Positions 30,872 through 41,291 are shown, numbered from the stretch's first letter. The stretch: DNA of 64,000 nucleotides from Pseudomonas oleovorans subsp. oleovorans (GCF_002197815.1 NZ_NIUB01000001.1:147993-211992); one strand, 5' to 3'. A program made the numbers and translations. The notes: generated by a model from the sequence alone, not told the origin.

Positions 30872-30960
30872 GGTAAAAAAGTCGCGGGAGTATGCCAGAA
30901 AAGCGAACTGCTTGGCAGCCTCCGATCTGATAGAGAACGGCTATCGTTTAGAAAAGCTCA

Positions 30961-31848
30961 TCAATGCCGCGTCTGCGACGGTGCCTCGCTACCGGCACCG
31001 GCGAACAGCTGGGCAATGTCGGCGGCGTCGAAGGCGTAGCGCTCGTTGCAGAACTGACAATCGATCACCACGCTGCCACCCTGCTCGGCCAGCAGCAGTT
31101 CGGCATCGGCCTGGCCGAGGCTGACCAGGGCACTGGCCGAGCGCTCACGCGAGCAGCTGCAGCGGAATTGCAGCGGCTGCTCGTCGAACAGGCGCACGTT
31201 CTCTTCATGGTAGAGGCGATGCAGCAGGGTCGGGTTGTCCAGGCCGAGCAGCTCTTCGGCAGTCAGTGTGTCGGCCAGGGTCAGTACGTGGTTCCAGCTC
31301 TCGGCGCGTTCTTCCGCTTCGGTCTGATGGTGCGGCGGCAGTTGCTGCAGCAGCAGGCCGCGCGCGCGCTGGCCGTCGGCCTTGAGCCAGAAGCGGGTCG
31401 GCAGCTGTTCGGAGCTGGCGAAGTAGTTGGACAGGCACTCGGCCAGGTCGACGCCATCCAAATCGACGATGCCCTGGTAACGCTGGCCCCGGGTCGGGTC
31501 GATGGTAATGGCCAACACGCCATTGGGCATCAGACTCTGCAGGTCGGCATCGGCGCCGATCTGCTCGGCGTCATAGCGGGCAATGCCGCGCAGCTCACGA
31601 GCGCTGGAGCATTCGACCATCAGCAGCGACAGCGGGCCGTCGGAACGCGCCTGCAGTACCAGCAGGCCGTCGAACTTGAGGGTGCCGACCAGCAAGGCGG
31701 CGGCGGCCATCATCTCGCCGAGCAGTTGCGCCACTGGCTGCGGGTAGGCGTGCTTGGCCAGCACATGAGCGTAACTTTCGCGCAACGCGACCATTTCGCC
31801 TCGCACGTCGGTGTCGTCGAAGAGAAAGCGTTGACTGAAGTCGTTCAT
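30961..31848 (-). CDS. hslO: Hsp33, redox-regulated holdase chaperone
   Basis: The 295-residue cytosolic chaperone is activated by oxidation. The zinc cysteines are present as CxC ([10 protein letters not shown]) and CxxC ([10 protein letters not shown]) in the C-terminal redox switch. The N-terminal domain begins [20 protein letters not shown] and contains [18 protein letters not shown] helices. It is adjacent to pckA, as in P. aeruginosa PA5192-PA5193. Confidence 0.95.
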   Translation of the reverse strand: MNDFSQRFLFDDTDVRGEMVALRESYAHVLAKHAYPQPVAQLLGEMMAAAALLVGTLKFDGLLVLQARSDGPLSLLMVECSSARELRGIARYDAEQIGADADLQSLMPNGVLAITIDPTRGQRYQGIVDLDGVDLAECLSNYFASSEQLPTRFWLKADGQRARGLLLQQLPPHHQTEAEERAESWNHVLTLADTLTAEELLGLDNPTLLHRLYHEENVRLFDEQPLQFRCSCSRERSASALVSLGQADAELLLAEQGGSVVIDCQFCNERYAFDAADIAQLFAGAGSEAPSQTRH

Positions 31849-32000
31849 GGCGGCTGGCCCAGGGTCTATAAAAGGCTGGCGATTTTATGCACAAACGCCA
31901 GCACAACCAAGGCCCGAACATCATGTGCAGTCGGTCACGTCCCGCCATCGCCCCCTGAACCTTGGCTGAACGACTGTGCTGCCGCCCTTGTTTAGGCGCC

Positions 32001-32098
32001 AGCACTGCCTATCATCCGCGCGCCTGAGGTCAGAATGCCAGTCTCTACAGTCCACCCGCTATACGAGCACTGCCTATCATCCACGCGCCTGAGGTCAG
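32001..32098 (+). repeat. 33-bp direct repeat upstream of the PAP2 gene
   Basis: The 33-base sequence AGCACTGCCTATCATCC(G/A)CG... at 32001-32033 recurs at 32066-32098 with one mismatch (period 65 bp). It lies in the 280-bp gap between hslO and the PAP2 gene, ending 31 bp before the ATG. The gap shows no other feature I can support. Confidence 0.8.
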
Positions 32099-32128
32099 GC
32101 CTGTCATAAAACTGCAAAGGGATTTCCC

Positions 32129-32923
32129 ATGTCGAGCACGTTCATCAATCGTCACTGGCAACCACGCGCCATGCTGGTCTGCCATGTCGTGGCCGTCGTG
32201 CTGCTCGTCAGTTGGCTGTGGCAGCCCACGCGCGAGCTTTGGAATGTCTTCGATGTGTGGCTGTTCAAACTGCTCAACGACCCGGTCCATGCCGGCGGCC
32301 TGTGGGCCCATATCTGGGCCATCGGCAGCATGCGCCCGGTCGATGCTGGTGTCGGCGTGGTGATGCTGGCGGTCATGCTCAAGGCCGATCTGGTATTCAC
32401 CGGGCCGCAGGTACGCCGGGCGCTGTTCGCTTTTCTGGTCGCCCTGATCGTGATGCTGCTGATGCGCGTGCTGTTCGCCGACCTGGTCGAATACATGGGC
32501 TGGCAGCACGCCAGCCCTTCTCTGGTAGTAGAAGGCAGCGCGCGCCTGACCGAGATGTTCCCGGCCTGGGAAGAACGCTGGGACCTGAAGGACAGCGCCC
32601 GCCGCAGCTTCCCCGGCGACCACGCCTCGGTGCTGCTGATCTGGGCTTATTTCATGAGCTTCTTTGCCCGCGGCTGGCGTCTGCTGCTGGTCTGGGCCAT
32701 TACCGTGACCGGCATCCTGCCGCGCCTGGTGGCCGGTGCTCACTGGGGGGCGGATGCCTTTGTCGGCGGCGTATTCCTCAGCCTGCTGGCCCTGGCCTGG
32801 AGCTGCTACACCCCACTGGGTTATCACGCCAGCGAATGGCTGGAGAAGATTACCCTGCCGATCACCTCACGCCTGGCCAAACTGCCACTGCTGGGCCGCA
32901 TGAGCATCGTCAGCGGACGTTGA
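32129..32923 (+). CDS. PAP2-family membrane phosphatase
   Basis: The 264-residue inner-membrane protein has about six TM segments (first about 15-32, MLVCHVVAVVLLVSWLW). The PAP2 acid-phosphatase motifs are SFPGDHAS with the preceding KDSARR, and VAGAHWGADAFVGG with the catalytic histidine. Substrates in the family are undecaprenyl pyrophosphate, lipid A 1-phosphate donors or phosphatidate; which applies here is not visible. It matches the position of P. aeruginosa PA5194. Confidence 0.85.
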   Translation: MSSTFINRHWQPRAMLVCHVVAVVLLVSWLWQPTRELWNVFDVWLFKLLNDPVHAGGLWAHIWAIGSMRPVDAGVGVVMLAVMLKADLVFTGPQVRRALFAFLVALIVMLLMRVLFADLVEYMGWQHASPSLVVEGSARLTEMFPAWEERWDLKDSARRSFPGDHASVLLIWAYFMSFFARGWRLLLVWAITVTGILPRLVAGAHWGADAFVGGVFLSLLALAWSCYTPLGYHASEWLEKITLPITSRLAKLPLLGRMSIVSGR

Positions 32924-32931
32924 ACGAGAAA

Positions 32932-32997
32932 GTGGGAGCGAGCTCTGCTCGCGAAGCTTTACCGTCGTTCGCATTCGCGAGCAGAGCTCGCTCCAAC
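32932..32997. repeat. REP-like palindrome, GAGCTCTGCTCGCGAA family
   Basis: Arms at 32932-32955 and 32974-32997, between the convergent PAP2 and hslR genes. The outer bases differ slightly from the other copies (GTGGGAG / CTCCAAC), and both arms changed together, which keeps the pairing. Confidence 0.85.
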
Positions 32998-33007
32998 AGG
33001 CTTGCGC

Positions 33008-33436
33008 CTAATCCTCATCCGCCCAGGGGTGGCGCAGACCACCTTCCTGCTGTTCGTTGAACTGATGGATCTGCCGGCGCTGCTTCTTGCTCGGCCGACC
33101 ATCGGTCTGCATACCCACCGCGCCAGCCTTGCGCATCGCCGCAGCCTGCTCGCGGCGCGCGATACTTTCTTCCGTCTCGCGGTACAGCAGTTGGGCCTCG
33201 GGCGCGCCGCGACGGACGCTGGATAGCGCCAGCACGACCACGGTGCGTTCATCGAAACCGGTGCGCAGCACGTATTCGTCGCCGATCTTCGGTTCCTTGC
33301 CCGGCTTGCAGCGCTCGCCACGATGATGGACCTTGCCACCTTCTATAGCGGCCTTGCACAGGGCGCGCGTCTTGAAGAAGCGTGCCGCCCACAGCCATTT
33401 GTCCAGGCGGATCTTGTCGTCGTCTTTTTCGCTCAT
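33008..33436 (-). CDS. hslR: Hsp15-type S4 RNA-binding protein
   Basis: The 142-residue protein has an S4 domain near the N-terminus (IRLDKWLWAARFFKTRALCK, EGGKVHHRGERCKPG) and a basic C-terminal tail. Hsp15 binds free 50S subunits carrying nascent chains and helps recycle them. The start at 33436 (MSEKDDDKIRL) is where homology begins. It is divergent from the protease-rimK operon. Confidence 0.92.
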   Translation of the reverse strand: MSEKDDDKIRLDKWLWAARFFKTRALCKAAIEGGKVHHRGERCKPGKEPKIGDEYVLRTGFDERTVVVLALSSVRRGAPEAQLLYRETEESIARREQAAAMRKAGAVGMQTDGRPSKKQRRQIHQFNEQQEGGLRHPWADED

Positions 33437-33549
33437 CTCACTCTCTGAAGGGTTCTGGTATTCGCACGCACGGCAGATGCAGTTGTCACACGACGCAACT
33501 AGAATGCGCGAAATCATAGGCTTTGTCGGCCGCAGGGGACACTCTCACC

Positions 33550-34020
33550 TTGAAGACTTTCGACCAGCTCAGCGTGATCGGCCTACGTGAGTGGATCAAT
33601 CTGCCAGAGCTCGGCATCATCGGCCTGCGTGCCAAGATCGACACCGGCGCCAGCACCTCGAGCCTGCACGCCAGCGACATCCAGCCGTTCCAGAAGGACG
33701 GCGAGGACTGGGTGCGTTTCACCGCCTACCTCGGCACTCAGGTGCAGCGCCGCCACCGTTGCGAGGCGCCACTGGTCTCGGTCAAGCGCATCAAGAGCTC
33801 CAACGGCCAGGCACAGAGCCGCTACGTGATCCGCACGCACCTGGCCCTCGGTGATCTGCTGTGGCCGGTGGAATTCACCCTGGCCTGCCGCAAGACCATG
33901 CGTTATCGCGTACTACTTGGCTCCAAGGCGCTGATCACCGGCCAACTACTAGTCAATCCGGCACTCAGCTATGTGCAGGACAAACCCTCACTTTCCTCTG
34001 CCCTTCCAGGTGCCCAATGA
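33550..34020 (+). CDS. Retropepsin-like ATP-dependent zinc protease family protein
   Basis: The 156-residue protein of the family often annotated ATP-dependent zinc protease (DUF785) has an aspartic-protease-like motif, [17 protein letters not shown] (about residues 24-40). The start is a TTG at 33550 (reads as [15 protein letters not shown]); GGGG lies about 11 bp upstream, and an in-frame ATG at 33523 is the alternative. It overlaps rimK (ATGA, 34017-34020). In the family this protein and RimK are commonly paired, so it may act on glutamylated substrates; that is inference. Confidence 0.83.
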   Translation: MKTFDQLSVIGLREWINLPELGIIGLRAKIDTGASTSSLHASDIQPFQKDGEDWVRFTAYLGTQVQRRHRCEAPLVSVKRIKSSNGQAQSRYVIRTHLALGDLLWPVEFTLACRKTMRYRVLLGSKALITGQLLVNPALSYVQDKPSLSSALPGAQ

Positions 34021-34922
34021 AGATCGCCGTGCTGTCGCGCAACCCGCGCCTGTATTCCACCCGCCGTCTGGTGGAGGCCGGCCAGCAGCGGGGCCATGAA
34101 ATGGTGGTGATCGATACCCTGCGCGCCTACATGAACATCGCCAGCCACAAACCGCAGATCCACTATCGTGGCCAGGCGCTTGAGGGCTTCGATGCCGTGA
34201 TCCCGCGTATCGGGGCTTCGGTGACTTTTTATGGCTGCGCGGTGTTGCGCCAGTTCGAGATGATGGGCGTCTACCCGCTCAACGAGTCGGTGGCCATCAG
34301 CCGCTCGCGCGACAAGCTGCGCGCTTTGCAACTGTTGTCGCGCAAGGGCATCGGCCTGCCGGTGACCGGCTTCGCCCACTCCCCCGACGACATTCCCGAC
34401 CTGATCCAGATGGTGGGTGGCGCGCCGCTGGTGATCAAGGTGCTGGAAGGTACCCAGGGCATGGGCGTGGTGCTGGCCGAAACGCACAAGGCGGCCGAGT
34501 CGGTGATCGAGGCCTTCCTCGGCCTCAAGCAGGACATCATGGTCCAGGAATACATCCACGAGGCCGGTGGCGCCGACATTCGCTGCTTCGTGGTCGGCGA
34601 CAAGGTGATCGCAGCCATGAAGCGCCAGGCCAAGGCCGGCGAGTTCCGCTCCAACCTGCATCGCGGCGGCAGCGCCAGCCTGATTAAGATCACCCCGGAA
34701 GAGCGCATGACCGCTGTCCGTGCTGCCCGCGTGATGGGCCTGAACGTCGCCGGGGTGGACATCTTGCGCTCCAACCATGGCCCGCTGGTGATGGAAGTGA
34801 ACTCCTCGCCCGGCCTGGAAGGCATCGAGACCACCACCGGCAAGGACGTCGCCGGGATGATCATCCAGTACCTGGAAAAGAACGCCGAGCACGGCCAGAC
34901 CCGCACCAAGGGACGCGGATGA
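34017..34922 (+). CDS. rimK: RimK, ATP-grasp glutamate ligase modifying ribosomal protein S6
   Basis: The 301-residue ATP-grasp ligase starts [21 protein letters not shown]. The nucleotide-binding strand is [19 protein letters not shown], and the catalytic metal-binding segment is [17 protein letters not shown]. RimK adds glutamates to the C-terminus of S6 and in Pseudomonas influences translation of colonisation genes. It is translationally coupled to the upstream protease gene. Confidence 0.95.
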   Translation: MKIAVLSRNPRLYSTRRLVEAGQQRGHEMVVIDTLRAYMNIASHKPQIHYRGQALEGFDAVIPRIGASVTFYGCAVLRQFEMMGVYPLNESVAISRSRDKLRALQLLSRKGIGLPVTGFAHSPDDIPDLIQMVGGAPLVIKVLEGTQGMGVVLAETHKAAESVIEAFLGLKQDIMVQEYIHEAGGADIRCFVVGDKVIAAMKRQAKAGEFRSNLHRGGSASLIKITPEERMTAVRAARVMGLNVAGVDILRSNHGPLVMEVNSSPGLEGIETTTGKDVAGMIIQYLEKNAEHGQTRTKGRG

Positions 34923-34945
34923 GCGCGCCCTGCTGCTGAAAACAC

Positions 34946-36230
34946 TCAGCGCTGCCGCGCCTGCAGCCAGGTGAGAAACGCCCTCTCGCTCATCGACTGG
35001 CCAAACAGGTAACCCTGGCCGAGGGTGCAGTGCTGCTCGCGCAGGAACGCCAACTGGCTGTCGTGCTCGATGCCTTCGGCCACGCACTCCAGCTCCAGGT
35101 TGCGCGCGATCATCAGGATGGTCTGCACCAGCATGCGCCCGCTCGCAGCGCCATCCAGATCGGCGACGAAGCTGCGGTCGATCTTCAGACGATCCAGCGG
35201 CAGGCGCTTGAGGTAGGTCAGCGACGAGTAGCCGGCACCAAAATCGTCGATGGCGAAGCGCACGCCCTGTGCCTTGAGCTGTTGCATGTTGCCGATGGCA
35301 TGCCCGCTGCGTCCGTCACGCTGGGCATTACGCAGCGCCTGCAACGCCGGCTGGGTACGCTCATCTCCGAGCAGGAAACGACAATTGCGCCCCAGCGCCT
35401 CCTCGGCGCTGTACCCGGTGATCTGGCTGAAGGCGGCGTTGCAGTAGACCAGCGGCAGATCGGCCTGGCGCGCGCCGGCAATGGTCATGCCCAGGGGGCT
35501 GGCCTCCATCGCCAGGTTGGCCCGGGCCAGTTGCTGCTGCATCTGCGCGCTGCGCGCCAGCGCCTGACGCAGATCGCCCAGCGCACGCCCGACCAGCAGA
35601 GTCGCCAGCATCAGCAGCACGACCGTGAAGTCCAACTGGTTGCGCTGCACATCCAGCTCGCCAAAGCCCGGACTGTCGCGCCACAGCGCCAGCGGCAGCG
35701 TGACGGCGCACACCAGCAGCACGCCGTACAACGCCCCGGCAAAGGCGTGGTGCAGCGCCAGAACCAACATGCTCAGGCCCAGCAGGAGCAGGACGAGCTG
35801 CGTCGGCAGACGGGCACTGAGCAGCATCAGCAGGACAAATGCGTCCGTCGCTAACAGCCAGCCGCCTGGCGAGCGACTGATGCTCAGGCTCGCGGAGCCA
35901 GCCACGCGCATGCAGCAACGGCGTACAGAGCGCCAGCCAGGGTGCCGTCAGGGCAGCATATTGGTGGTGTTGCTCAACCAGATCGCCAGACCGCCCTGCG
36001 TCCACTGCCCTGAAACCCCGTCAGGCAAAGAGTGCCCTGCAAGCCGAACGCTACCAAGGCACTCGGCAGCAACACCGCGAAGGCCAAGAACCGCAGCAGT
36101 TCAGGCCAGGATCGAAAGGCTGGCGCCGTAACAGCCACCAGCCCAGGGCAACGGCTGCGGTTTCCGGCAGGGCATAGAGCGGCGCCCGAATGCCTGACAG
36201 CATATCGCCAGCACTCGAGCGCGGTAATTG
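34946..36230 (-). pseudogene. Degraded MASE1-PAS-GGDEF-EAL cyclic-di-GMP gene with internal deletion and frameshifts
   Basis: The last 321 codons (35911 to 34946) are open and encode two hydrophobic helices (residues 25-75), a PAS domain (LVYCNAAFSQITGYSAEEALG) and then, abruptly near residue 203, the last third of an EAL domain (FAIDDFGAGYSSLTYLKRLP, KIDRSFV, AEGIE, GQGYLFGQ). The rest of PAS, all of GGDEF and the EAL motif itself are missing. Upstream, MASE1-like pieces lie in different frames: MLSGIRAPLYALPETAAVAL (ATG 36203), then LLRFLAFAVLLPSALVAFG, then LAIWLSNTTNMLP, then ALTAPWLALCTPLLHARGW. At least four frame changes are needed, so an active enzyme is very unlikely. It lies between rimK and amgS. 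Confidence 0.85.
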
Positions 36231-36239
36231 AACGTTCGG

Positions 36240-37556
36240 CTATACCGCGTCGCGCGGCAAGAGCAGGCCAAGCGGCAAACGCACCCGCGCCTCCAGGCCG
36301 CCACCACTGCGATTGCGCAACTCGACGCTGCCGCCATGCAGCGCCGCGATACGCTTGACGATGGCCAAACCGAGGCCGGTGCCGCGCCCACCACGCGCCC
36401 TGTCGCCGCGAATGAAGGGGTTGAAGATGCTGTCGAGCTCGGCCGGATCGATACCATTGCCGCGGTCCAGCACGCTCAACACCACATAGGGCGCGCTGTG
36501 ATCACCTGCCAGGCTGGCTACCACCTCGACGGCATCGCCACCACCGTGATTGAGGGCGTTCTCCACCAGATTGGTGAGCAGCCGCTTGATCGATACCCGA
36601 CGCAGCGGAAACGGTGGAATCGCTTCCAGGCACAGGCGCACACGCTCGTTGCCCTGGTTATAGGGTGCCAGGGTTTCACGCACCAGCTCGGGGAAGTCGG
36701 CTTCCTCCACCGGCTCGCCGCGACCATCACGGATGAAGGCGAGGAACTGATCGAGAATGGCGTCCATGTCCTCGATATCGCGCACCATGTCATCGGTCAG
36801 TTCGGTGTCGTTTTCCATGAACTCCAGGGCCAGACGCAGGCGCGTCAGCGGCGTGCGCAGGTCATGCGAGACGCCAGCCAGCATCAGCTCACGCTCGCGG
36901 GCAGCCTGCTCGACATCCTCGGCCATCTGGTTGAAGGCACGATAGACCTCGGTCATCTCGCTCGGCGTATCACTCACCGGCAGCCTGACGCTGCGTCCCT
37001 GGCCAAGCTGGCGGGCAGCGAATACCAGACGCTTGAGCGGCGCATTGAGCTGACGCACGAAGATCCAGGCCGCTGCGGTGGACAGCAGGCCGATGCCGAG
37101 GAACCAGCCGAGCACGCTCCAGATCCGCTGACCGCGCAGCGGGTGCGGGTACATCGGCACCCGCACCCAGCCATCGCCGAGACTCGGCGCCCGCACCCAC
37201 AGCGCTGGCGGCGTGGTCGCACGCACGCGGGTTTCGGTATCGGGGCCGAGCTCGGTCTGCATCTGCCGCTGGAAGATCTCGCTGTAGGGCCAGTGCTGCT
37301 CACTGGCCGGCACCTTGTCGCGCGGGATGCGCTTGAGCCCGGCGGCCTGGGCGATGCGGTCGCGATCCTCGGGGTTGGCCGCCCAGTAGGCGCGCAAGGT
37401 CAACGCCGCACCGTGGCTGTACTGGCGGTCGACCAGCACGTCCTCGTTCATCATCAGGTACACCAGAGTCAGCGCCTTGGAGAACAGTACGACCACGAGC
37501 ACCAGCCAGAGGGTGCGGGCGAAGAAGCTTTGCGGGAACCAGTAGGGGGCTTTCAT
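36240..37556 (-). CDS. amgS: AmgS/EnvZ-like sensor histidine kinase
   Basis: The 438-residue inner-membrane kinase has two TM segments (about residues 10-32 and 165-185) flanking a periplasmic sensor, then HAMP and HisKA (GVSHDLRTPLTRLRLALEF, phospho-histidine in SHDLR). The HATPase follows, with N box LVENALNHGGG and G box GGRGTGLGLAIVKRI. With AmgR it forms the system known in P. aeruginosa for membrane-stress response and aminoglycoside tolerance. The start at 37556 (MKAPYWFPQSFF) fits the family. A REP element separates it from amgR. Confidence 0.92.
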   Translation of the reverse strand: MKAPYWFPQSFFARTLWLVLVVVLFSKALTLVYLMMNEDVLVDRQYSHGAALTLRAYWAANPEDRDRIAQAAGLKRIPRDKVPASEQHWPYSEIFQRQMQTELGPDTETRVRATTPPALWVRAPSLGDGWVRVPMYPHPLRGQRIWSVLGWFLGIGLLSTAAAWIFVRQLNAPLKRLVFAARQLGQGRSVRLPVSDTPSEMTEVYRAFNQMAEDVEQAARERELMLAGVSHDLRTPLTRLRLALEFMENDTELTDDMVRDIEDMDAILDQFLAFIRDGRGEPVEEADFPELVRETLAPYNQGNERVRLCLEAIPPFPLRRVSIKRLLTNLVENALNHGGGDAVEVVASLAGDHSAPYVVLSVLDRGNGIDPAELDSIFNPFIRGDRARGGRGTGLGLAIVKRIAALHGGSVELRNRSGGGLEARVRLPLGLLLPRDAV

Positions 37557-37568
37557 CAATACACAACC

Positions 37569-37629
37569 GTAGGAGCGAGCACAGCTCGCGATTCGAAACA
37601 ACGTTTTCGCGAGCAACGCCCGCTCCTAC
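37569..37629. repeat. REP-like palindrome inside the amgR-amgS operon
   Basis: A diverged member of the GAGCTC-type family: left arm from GTAGGAGCGAGC at 37569, right arm 37606-37629. It fills almost the whole 76-bp space between the amgR stop and the amgS start, so it is probably transcribed between two co-regulated genes. Confidence 0.75.
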
Positions 37630-37632
37630 ATG

Positions 37633-38370
37633 TCACTTGTTACCGTCGGGCACGAACACGTAGCCCACACCCCAGACAGTCTGGATATAGCGCGGCTTGG
37701 ACGGGTCCGGCTCGATCAGGCGACGCAGGCGGCTGATCTGCACGTCGATGGAACGCTCCAGCGCATCCCACTCGCGGCCACGGGCCAGGTTCATCAGCTT
37801 GTCGCGGGTCAGCGGCTCGCGCGCGTGCTGCACCAGCGCCTTGAGCACGGCGAATTCGCCGGTGGTGAGCATGTGCACCTCATCGCCCTTCTTCAGCTCG
37901 CGGGTGGCCAGCGACAGCTCGTACTCACCGAAGGTCACACTTTCGTCTTCGGTGCCCGGCGCGCCCGGTACCACCGGTGCCTGACGGCGCAGTACGGCCT
38001 TGATCCGCGCCAGCAGTTCGCGAGGGTTGAAGGGCTTGGCCAGGTAATCGTCGGCGCCCAGCTCCAGGCCCTGGATACGACTGGACTCATCGCCCTTGGC
38101 GGTGAGCATGATAATCGGCATCTGGTTGCCGGCTTCACGCAAGCGGCGGCAAGCAGAGAGACCGTCTTCGCCCGGCAACATCAGGTCCAGCACCACCAGA
38201 TTGAACAGTTCGCGCGCCAGCAGACGATCCATCTGCTCGACGTTTTCCACTGCGCGAACCCGGTAGCCCTGCTCATCGAAGAAGCGCTCGAGCAAGCGGC
38301 GCAGACGGGCGTCGTCATCGACGATGAGGATCTTCTCGCCTTCGGCGACAGGGGCAGCGGACTGGGTCAT
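37633..38370 (-). CDS. amgR: AmgR/OmpR-like response regulator
   Basis: The 245-residue OmpR-family regulator has a receiver domain with acidic pocket VDDD (residues 17-20), phospho-acceptor D62 (VVLDLMLPGEDG) and lysine in AKPFNPREL. A C-terminal winged helix follows (REPLTRDKLMNLARGREWD, RSIDVQISRLRRLIEPD). The start at 38370 (MTQSAAPVAEGEKILIVDD) is the family-like ATG. It is transcribed ahead of amgS. Confidence 0.93.
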   Translation of the reverse strand: MTQSAAPVAEGEKILIVDDDARLRRLLERFFDEQGYRVRAVENVEQMDRLLARELFNLVVLDLMLPGEDGLSACRRLREAGNQMPIIMLTAKGDESSRIQGLELGADDYLAKPFNPRELLARIKAVLRRQAPVVPGAPGTEDESVTFGEYELSLATRELKKGDEVHMLTTGEFAVLKALVQHAREPLTRDKLMNLARGREWDALERSIDVQISRLRRLIEPDPSKPRYIQTVWGVGYVFVPDGNK

Positions 38371-38500
38371 GGCGTCTCCTTGGACAGCCGTACTGAGGAC
38401 GGCAAGTGGCGGCATTATCGCTCAGGCGCATGGGTGGGCGCTCTAGCCATTGTTAGCAGATTTTTCCCCAACGGTTCGCAGCGCTCGCGAATGCGGTGTT

Positions 38501-38506
38501 TATAAT
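38501..38506 (+). promoter_or_regulatory. Candidate -10 box for tex
   Basis: A consensus TATAAT hexamer about 66 bp before the tex ATG. The -35 region (around TTCGCA, 38475-38480) is weak and spaced at 20 bp, so only the -10 element is convincing. Confidence 0.4.
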
Positions 38507-38571
38507 GCGCCGTTTTCGTGTCTGGCCAGCATCTTTGCGGCCGCCCTGTCGCTTCAGTGGGTAGTTTTTAT

Positions 38572-40899
38572 ATGGACAGCATCAACAACCGCATCGCCGA
38601 TGAACTGGGCGTGCGCCCGCAACAGGTTGCCGCCGCCGTGGCCCTGCTCGATGAAGGCTCCACCGTGCCCTTCATCGCCCGTTACCGTAAAGAAGTGACC
38701 GGCAGTCTCGATGACACCCAGTTGCGCCACCTGGAAGAGCGCCTGCGCTACCTGCGCGAGCTGGACGAGCGCCGCGTGGCGATCCTCGCCAGCATCGAGG
38801 AACAGGGCAAGCTGACGCCCGAGCTCAAGCGCGAGATCGACCTGGCCGACACCAAGACCCGTCTCGAAGACCTGTACCTGCCGTACAAGCAGAAGCGCCG
38901 CACCAAGGGCCAGATTGCCCTGGAAGCTGGCCTCGGCGAGCTGGCCGATGCGCTGTTCAACGATCCGAGCCTGACTCCGGAGCAGGAAGCCGAGCGCTTC
39001 ATCGACGCCGAGAAGGGCTTCGCCGACGTCAAGGCCGTGCTCGAAGGTGCCAAGTACATTCTCATGGAGCGCTTCGCCGAAGACGCCGCGCTGCTCGACA
39101 AGCTGCGCAGCTTCCTCAAGGACAACGCCACCCTCAGCGCCCGCCTGGTGCCGGGCAAGGAAAACGAAGGCGCCAAGTTCAGCGATTACTTCGAGCATGA
39201 CGAGCTGCTCAAGGGCGTGCCGTCGCACCGTGCGCTGGCGATCTTCCGCGGGCGTAACGAAGGCATTCTCAGCGCCAGCCTGAAGGTCGGCGAAGAGCTG
39301 CCCGGCGCCATGCATCCGTGCGAGTTGATGATCGGCGAGCGCTTCGGCATCAGCGCACAAGGCCGTGCCGCCGACAAGTGGCTGGCCGAGGTGGTGCGCT
39401 GGACCTGGAAGGTCAAACTGTACAACCACCTGGAAACCGACCTGCTCGGCGAGCTGCGCGAGAAGGCCGAGGACGAGGCGATTGCCGTGTTCGCCCGCAA
39501 CCTGCACGACCTGCTGCTGGCCGCCCCGGCCGGCCCGCGTGCCACCCTGGCGCTCGACCCGGGCCTGCGCACCGGCTGCAAGGTCGCCGTGGTCGATGCC
39601 ACCGGCAAGGTGCTGGAAACCGCCACCGTCTACCCGCACGCGCCGCGCAACGACTGGGACGGCACCCTGGCCATCCTCGCCAAGCTCTGCGCCAAGCACG
39701 GCGTCGACCTGATCTCCATCGGCAACGGCACCGCCAGCCGCGAGACCGACAAGCTGGCCGCCGAGCTGATCAAGAAGGTGCCGGGCTTGAAGCTGACCAA
39801 GGTAATGGTCTCCGAGGCCGGCGCCTCGGTGTACTCGGCCTCGGAGCTGGCCGCCCGCGAATTCCCCGATCTCGACGTGTCCCTGCGCGGCGCCGTATCC
39901 ATCGCCCGCCGCCTGCAGGACCCGCTGGCCGAGTTGGTGAAGATCGACCCGAAATCCATCGGCGTCGGCCAGTATCAGCACGACGTGTCGCAGCTCAAGC
40001 TGGCGCGCAGCCTGGACGCCGTGGTCGAGGACTGCGTGAACGCCGTCGGCGTGGACGTCAACACCGCCTCTGCCGCCCTGCTGGCACGCATCTCCGGGCT
40101 GAATGCGACCCTGGCGCAGAATATCGTCGCCCACCGCGACCAGAACGGTGCGTTCAAGACCCGCGCCGAGCTGAAGAAGGTGCCGCGCCTGGGCGAGAAG
40201 ACCTTCGAACAGGCCGCCGGCTTCCTCCGCGTGATGAACGGCGACAACCCGCTGGACGCCTCCGCGGTGCACCCGGAAACCTACCCGCTGGTCGAGCGCA
40301 TCGCCCAGGACACCGGCCGCGACATCCGCTCGCTGATCGGCGACTCGGGATTCCTCAAGCGCCTCGATCCGGCCAAGTTCACCGATGAGCGCTTCGGCCT
40401 GGTCACCGTCGGCGACATTCTCAAGGAGCTGGACAAGCCCGGCCGCGACCCGCGCCCGGAGTTCAAGACCGCCGAGTTCCAGGAAGGCGTGGAAACCCTC
40501 AATGACCTCAAGCTGGGCATGGTGCTCGAAGGCGTGGTGACCAACGTCACCAACTTCGGCGCCTTCGTCGATATCGGCGTGCATCAGGACGGCCTGGTGC
40601 ACATCAGCGCGCTGTCGGAGAAGTTCATCAAGGACCCGCACGAGGCGGTCAAGGCCGGCGACGTGGTCAAGGTCAAGGTGATGGAAGTGGACATACCGCG
40701 TAGCCGTATCGCCCTGTCCATGCGCATGGGCGACACCCCCGGCGAGAAAGTCGAGGGCGCGCGTGGCGGCCAGTCACGCGCTGGCAACCGCGGCGGCAAT
40801 GGCCCACGCAGTGAACGCCATTCCAGCCAGGACAAACCGGCACCTGCCACCGGCGGCATGGCCGCCCTGTTCGCCAACGCCAAGCAGTTGAAGAAATGA
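38572..40899 (+). CDS. tex: Tex, S1-domain RNA-binding transcription accessory protein
   Basis: The 775-residue Tex protein has an N-terminal helical region ([20 protein letters not shown]), a YqgF-like RNase H fold ([20 protein letters not shown]), helix-hairpin-helix repeats ([19 protein letters not shown]) and a C-terminal S1 domain ([20 protein letters not shown]). A basic Gly/Arg-rich tail follows. Tex associates with RNA polymerase and affects toxin and stress genes. The start is the ATG 38572; its stop overlaps the thioesterase ATG (40896-40899). Confidence 0.95.
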   Translation: MDSINNRIADELGVRPQQVAAAVALLDEGSTVPFIARYRKEVTGSLDDTQLRHLEERLRYLRELDERRVAILASIEEQGKLTPELKREIDLADTKTRLEDLYLPYKQKRRTKGQIALEAGLGELADALFNDPSLTPEQEAERFIDAEKGFADVKAVLEGAKYILMERFAEDAALLDKLRSFLKDNATLSARLVPGKENEGAKFSDYFEHDELLKGVPSHRALAIFRGRNEGILSASLKVGEELPGAMHPCELMIGERFGISAQGRAADKWLAEVVRWTWKVKLYNHLETDLLGELREKAEDEAIAVFARNLHDLLLAAPAGPRATLALDPGLRTGCKVAVVDATGKVLETATVYPHAPRNDWDGTLAILAKLCAKHGVDLISIGNGTASRETDKLAAELIKKVPGLKLTKVMVSEAGASVYSASELAAREFPDLDVSLRGAVSIARRLQDPLAELVKIDPKSIGVGQYQHDVSQLKLARSLDAVVEDCVNAVGVDVNTASAALLARISGLNATLAQNIVAHRDQNGAFKTRAELKKVPRLGEKTFEQAAGFLRVMNGDNPLDASAVHPETYPLVERIAQDTGRDIRSLIGDSGFLKRLDPAKFTDERFGLVTVGDILKELDKPGRDPRPEFKTAEFQEGVETLNDLKLGMVLEGVVTNVTNFGAFVDIGVHQDGLVHISALSEKFIKDPHEAVKAGDVVKVKVMEVDIPRSRIALSMRMGDTPGEKVEGARGGQSRAGNRGGNGPRSERHSSQDKPAPATGGMAALFANAKQLKK

Positions 40900-41291
40900 A
40901 TATGACCGACAACACCGACAACGTAGGCGCCAGCAGCGCCTTTTCCCGCCTGCTCGGCCTGGAAATTCTCCAGGTCGGCGGCGGCGAGGCGCGCGTGCGC
41001 CTGACCCTCACCGACGAGCTGCGCAACCTGCACGGCAAGCTGCACGGCGGTGCGCTGTTCTCGCTGATCGACACCGCCATGGGCCAGGCCAGCCATAGCC
41101 TGGGCGATGGCGGCCCGAGCAGCGTGACCCTGGAGTGCAAGATCAACTACATCCGCCCGGTATCCGAAGGCAGCGTGCTGTGCCATGCCAAGGTGCTACA
41201 CGCCGGTCGCCGTACCCAGGTGGTGGAAGCCGAAGTGCTGCAGGGCGACAAGCTGGTCGCCAAGGCGCAAGGCACCTTCGCCTGCGTGTAA
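40896..41291 (+). CDS. PaaI-family hotdog thioesterase
   Basis: The 131-residue hotdog-fold acyl-CoA thioesterase has the active-site segment [20 protein letters not shown] (HGG motif, residues 49-56) and the following [17 protein letters not shown] strand. The substrate is not evident; PaaI relatives hydrolyse aromatic or medium-chain acyl-CoAs. It is coupled to tex by an ATGA overlap and matches PA5202 by position. Confidence 0.88.
   Translation: MNMTDNTDNVGASSAFSRLLGLEILQVGGGEARVRLTLTDELRNLHGKLHGGALFSLIDTAMGQASHSLGDGGPSSVTLECKINYIRPVSEGSVLCHAKVLHAGRRTQVVEAEVLQGDKLVAKAQGTFACV

Noticed and set aside
29208..31124. 638-codon plus-strand open frame over pckA and the hslO end
   Set aside because: Crosses two convincing minus-strand genes and their terminator; no domain.
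38554..40641. 695-codon minus-strand open frame over tex
   Set aside because: Antisense shadow; Tex domains on the plus strand are unambiguous.
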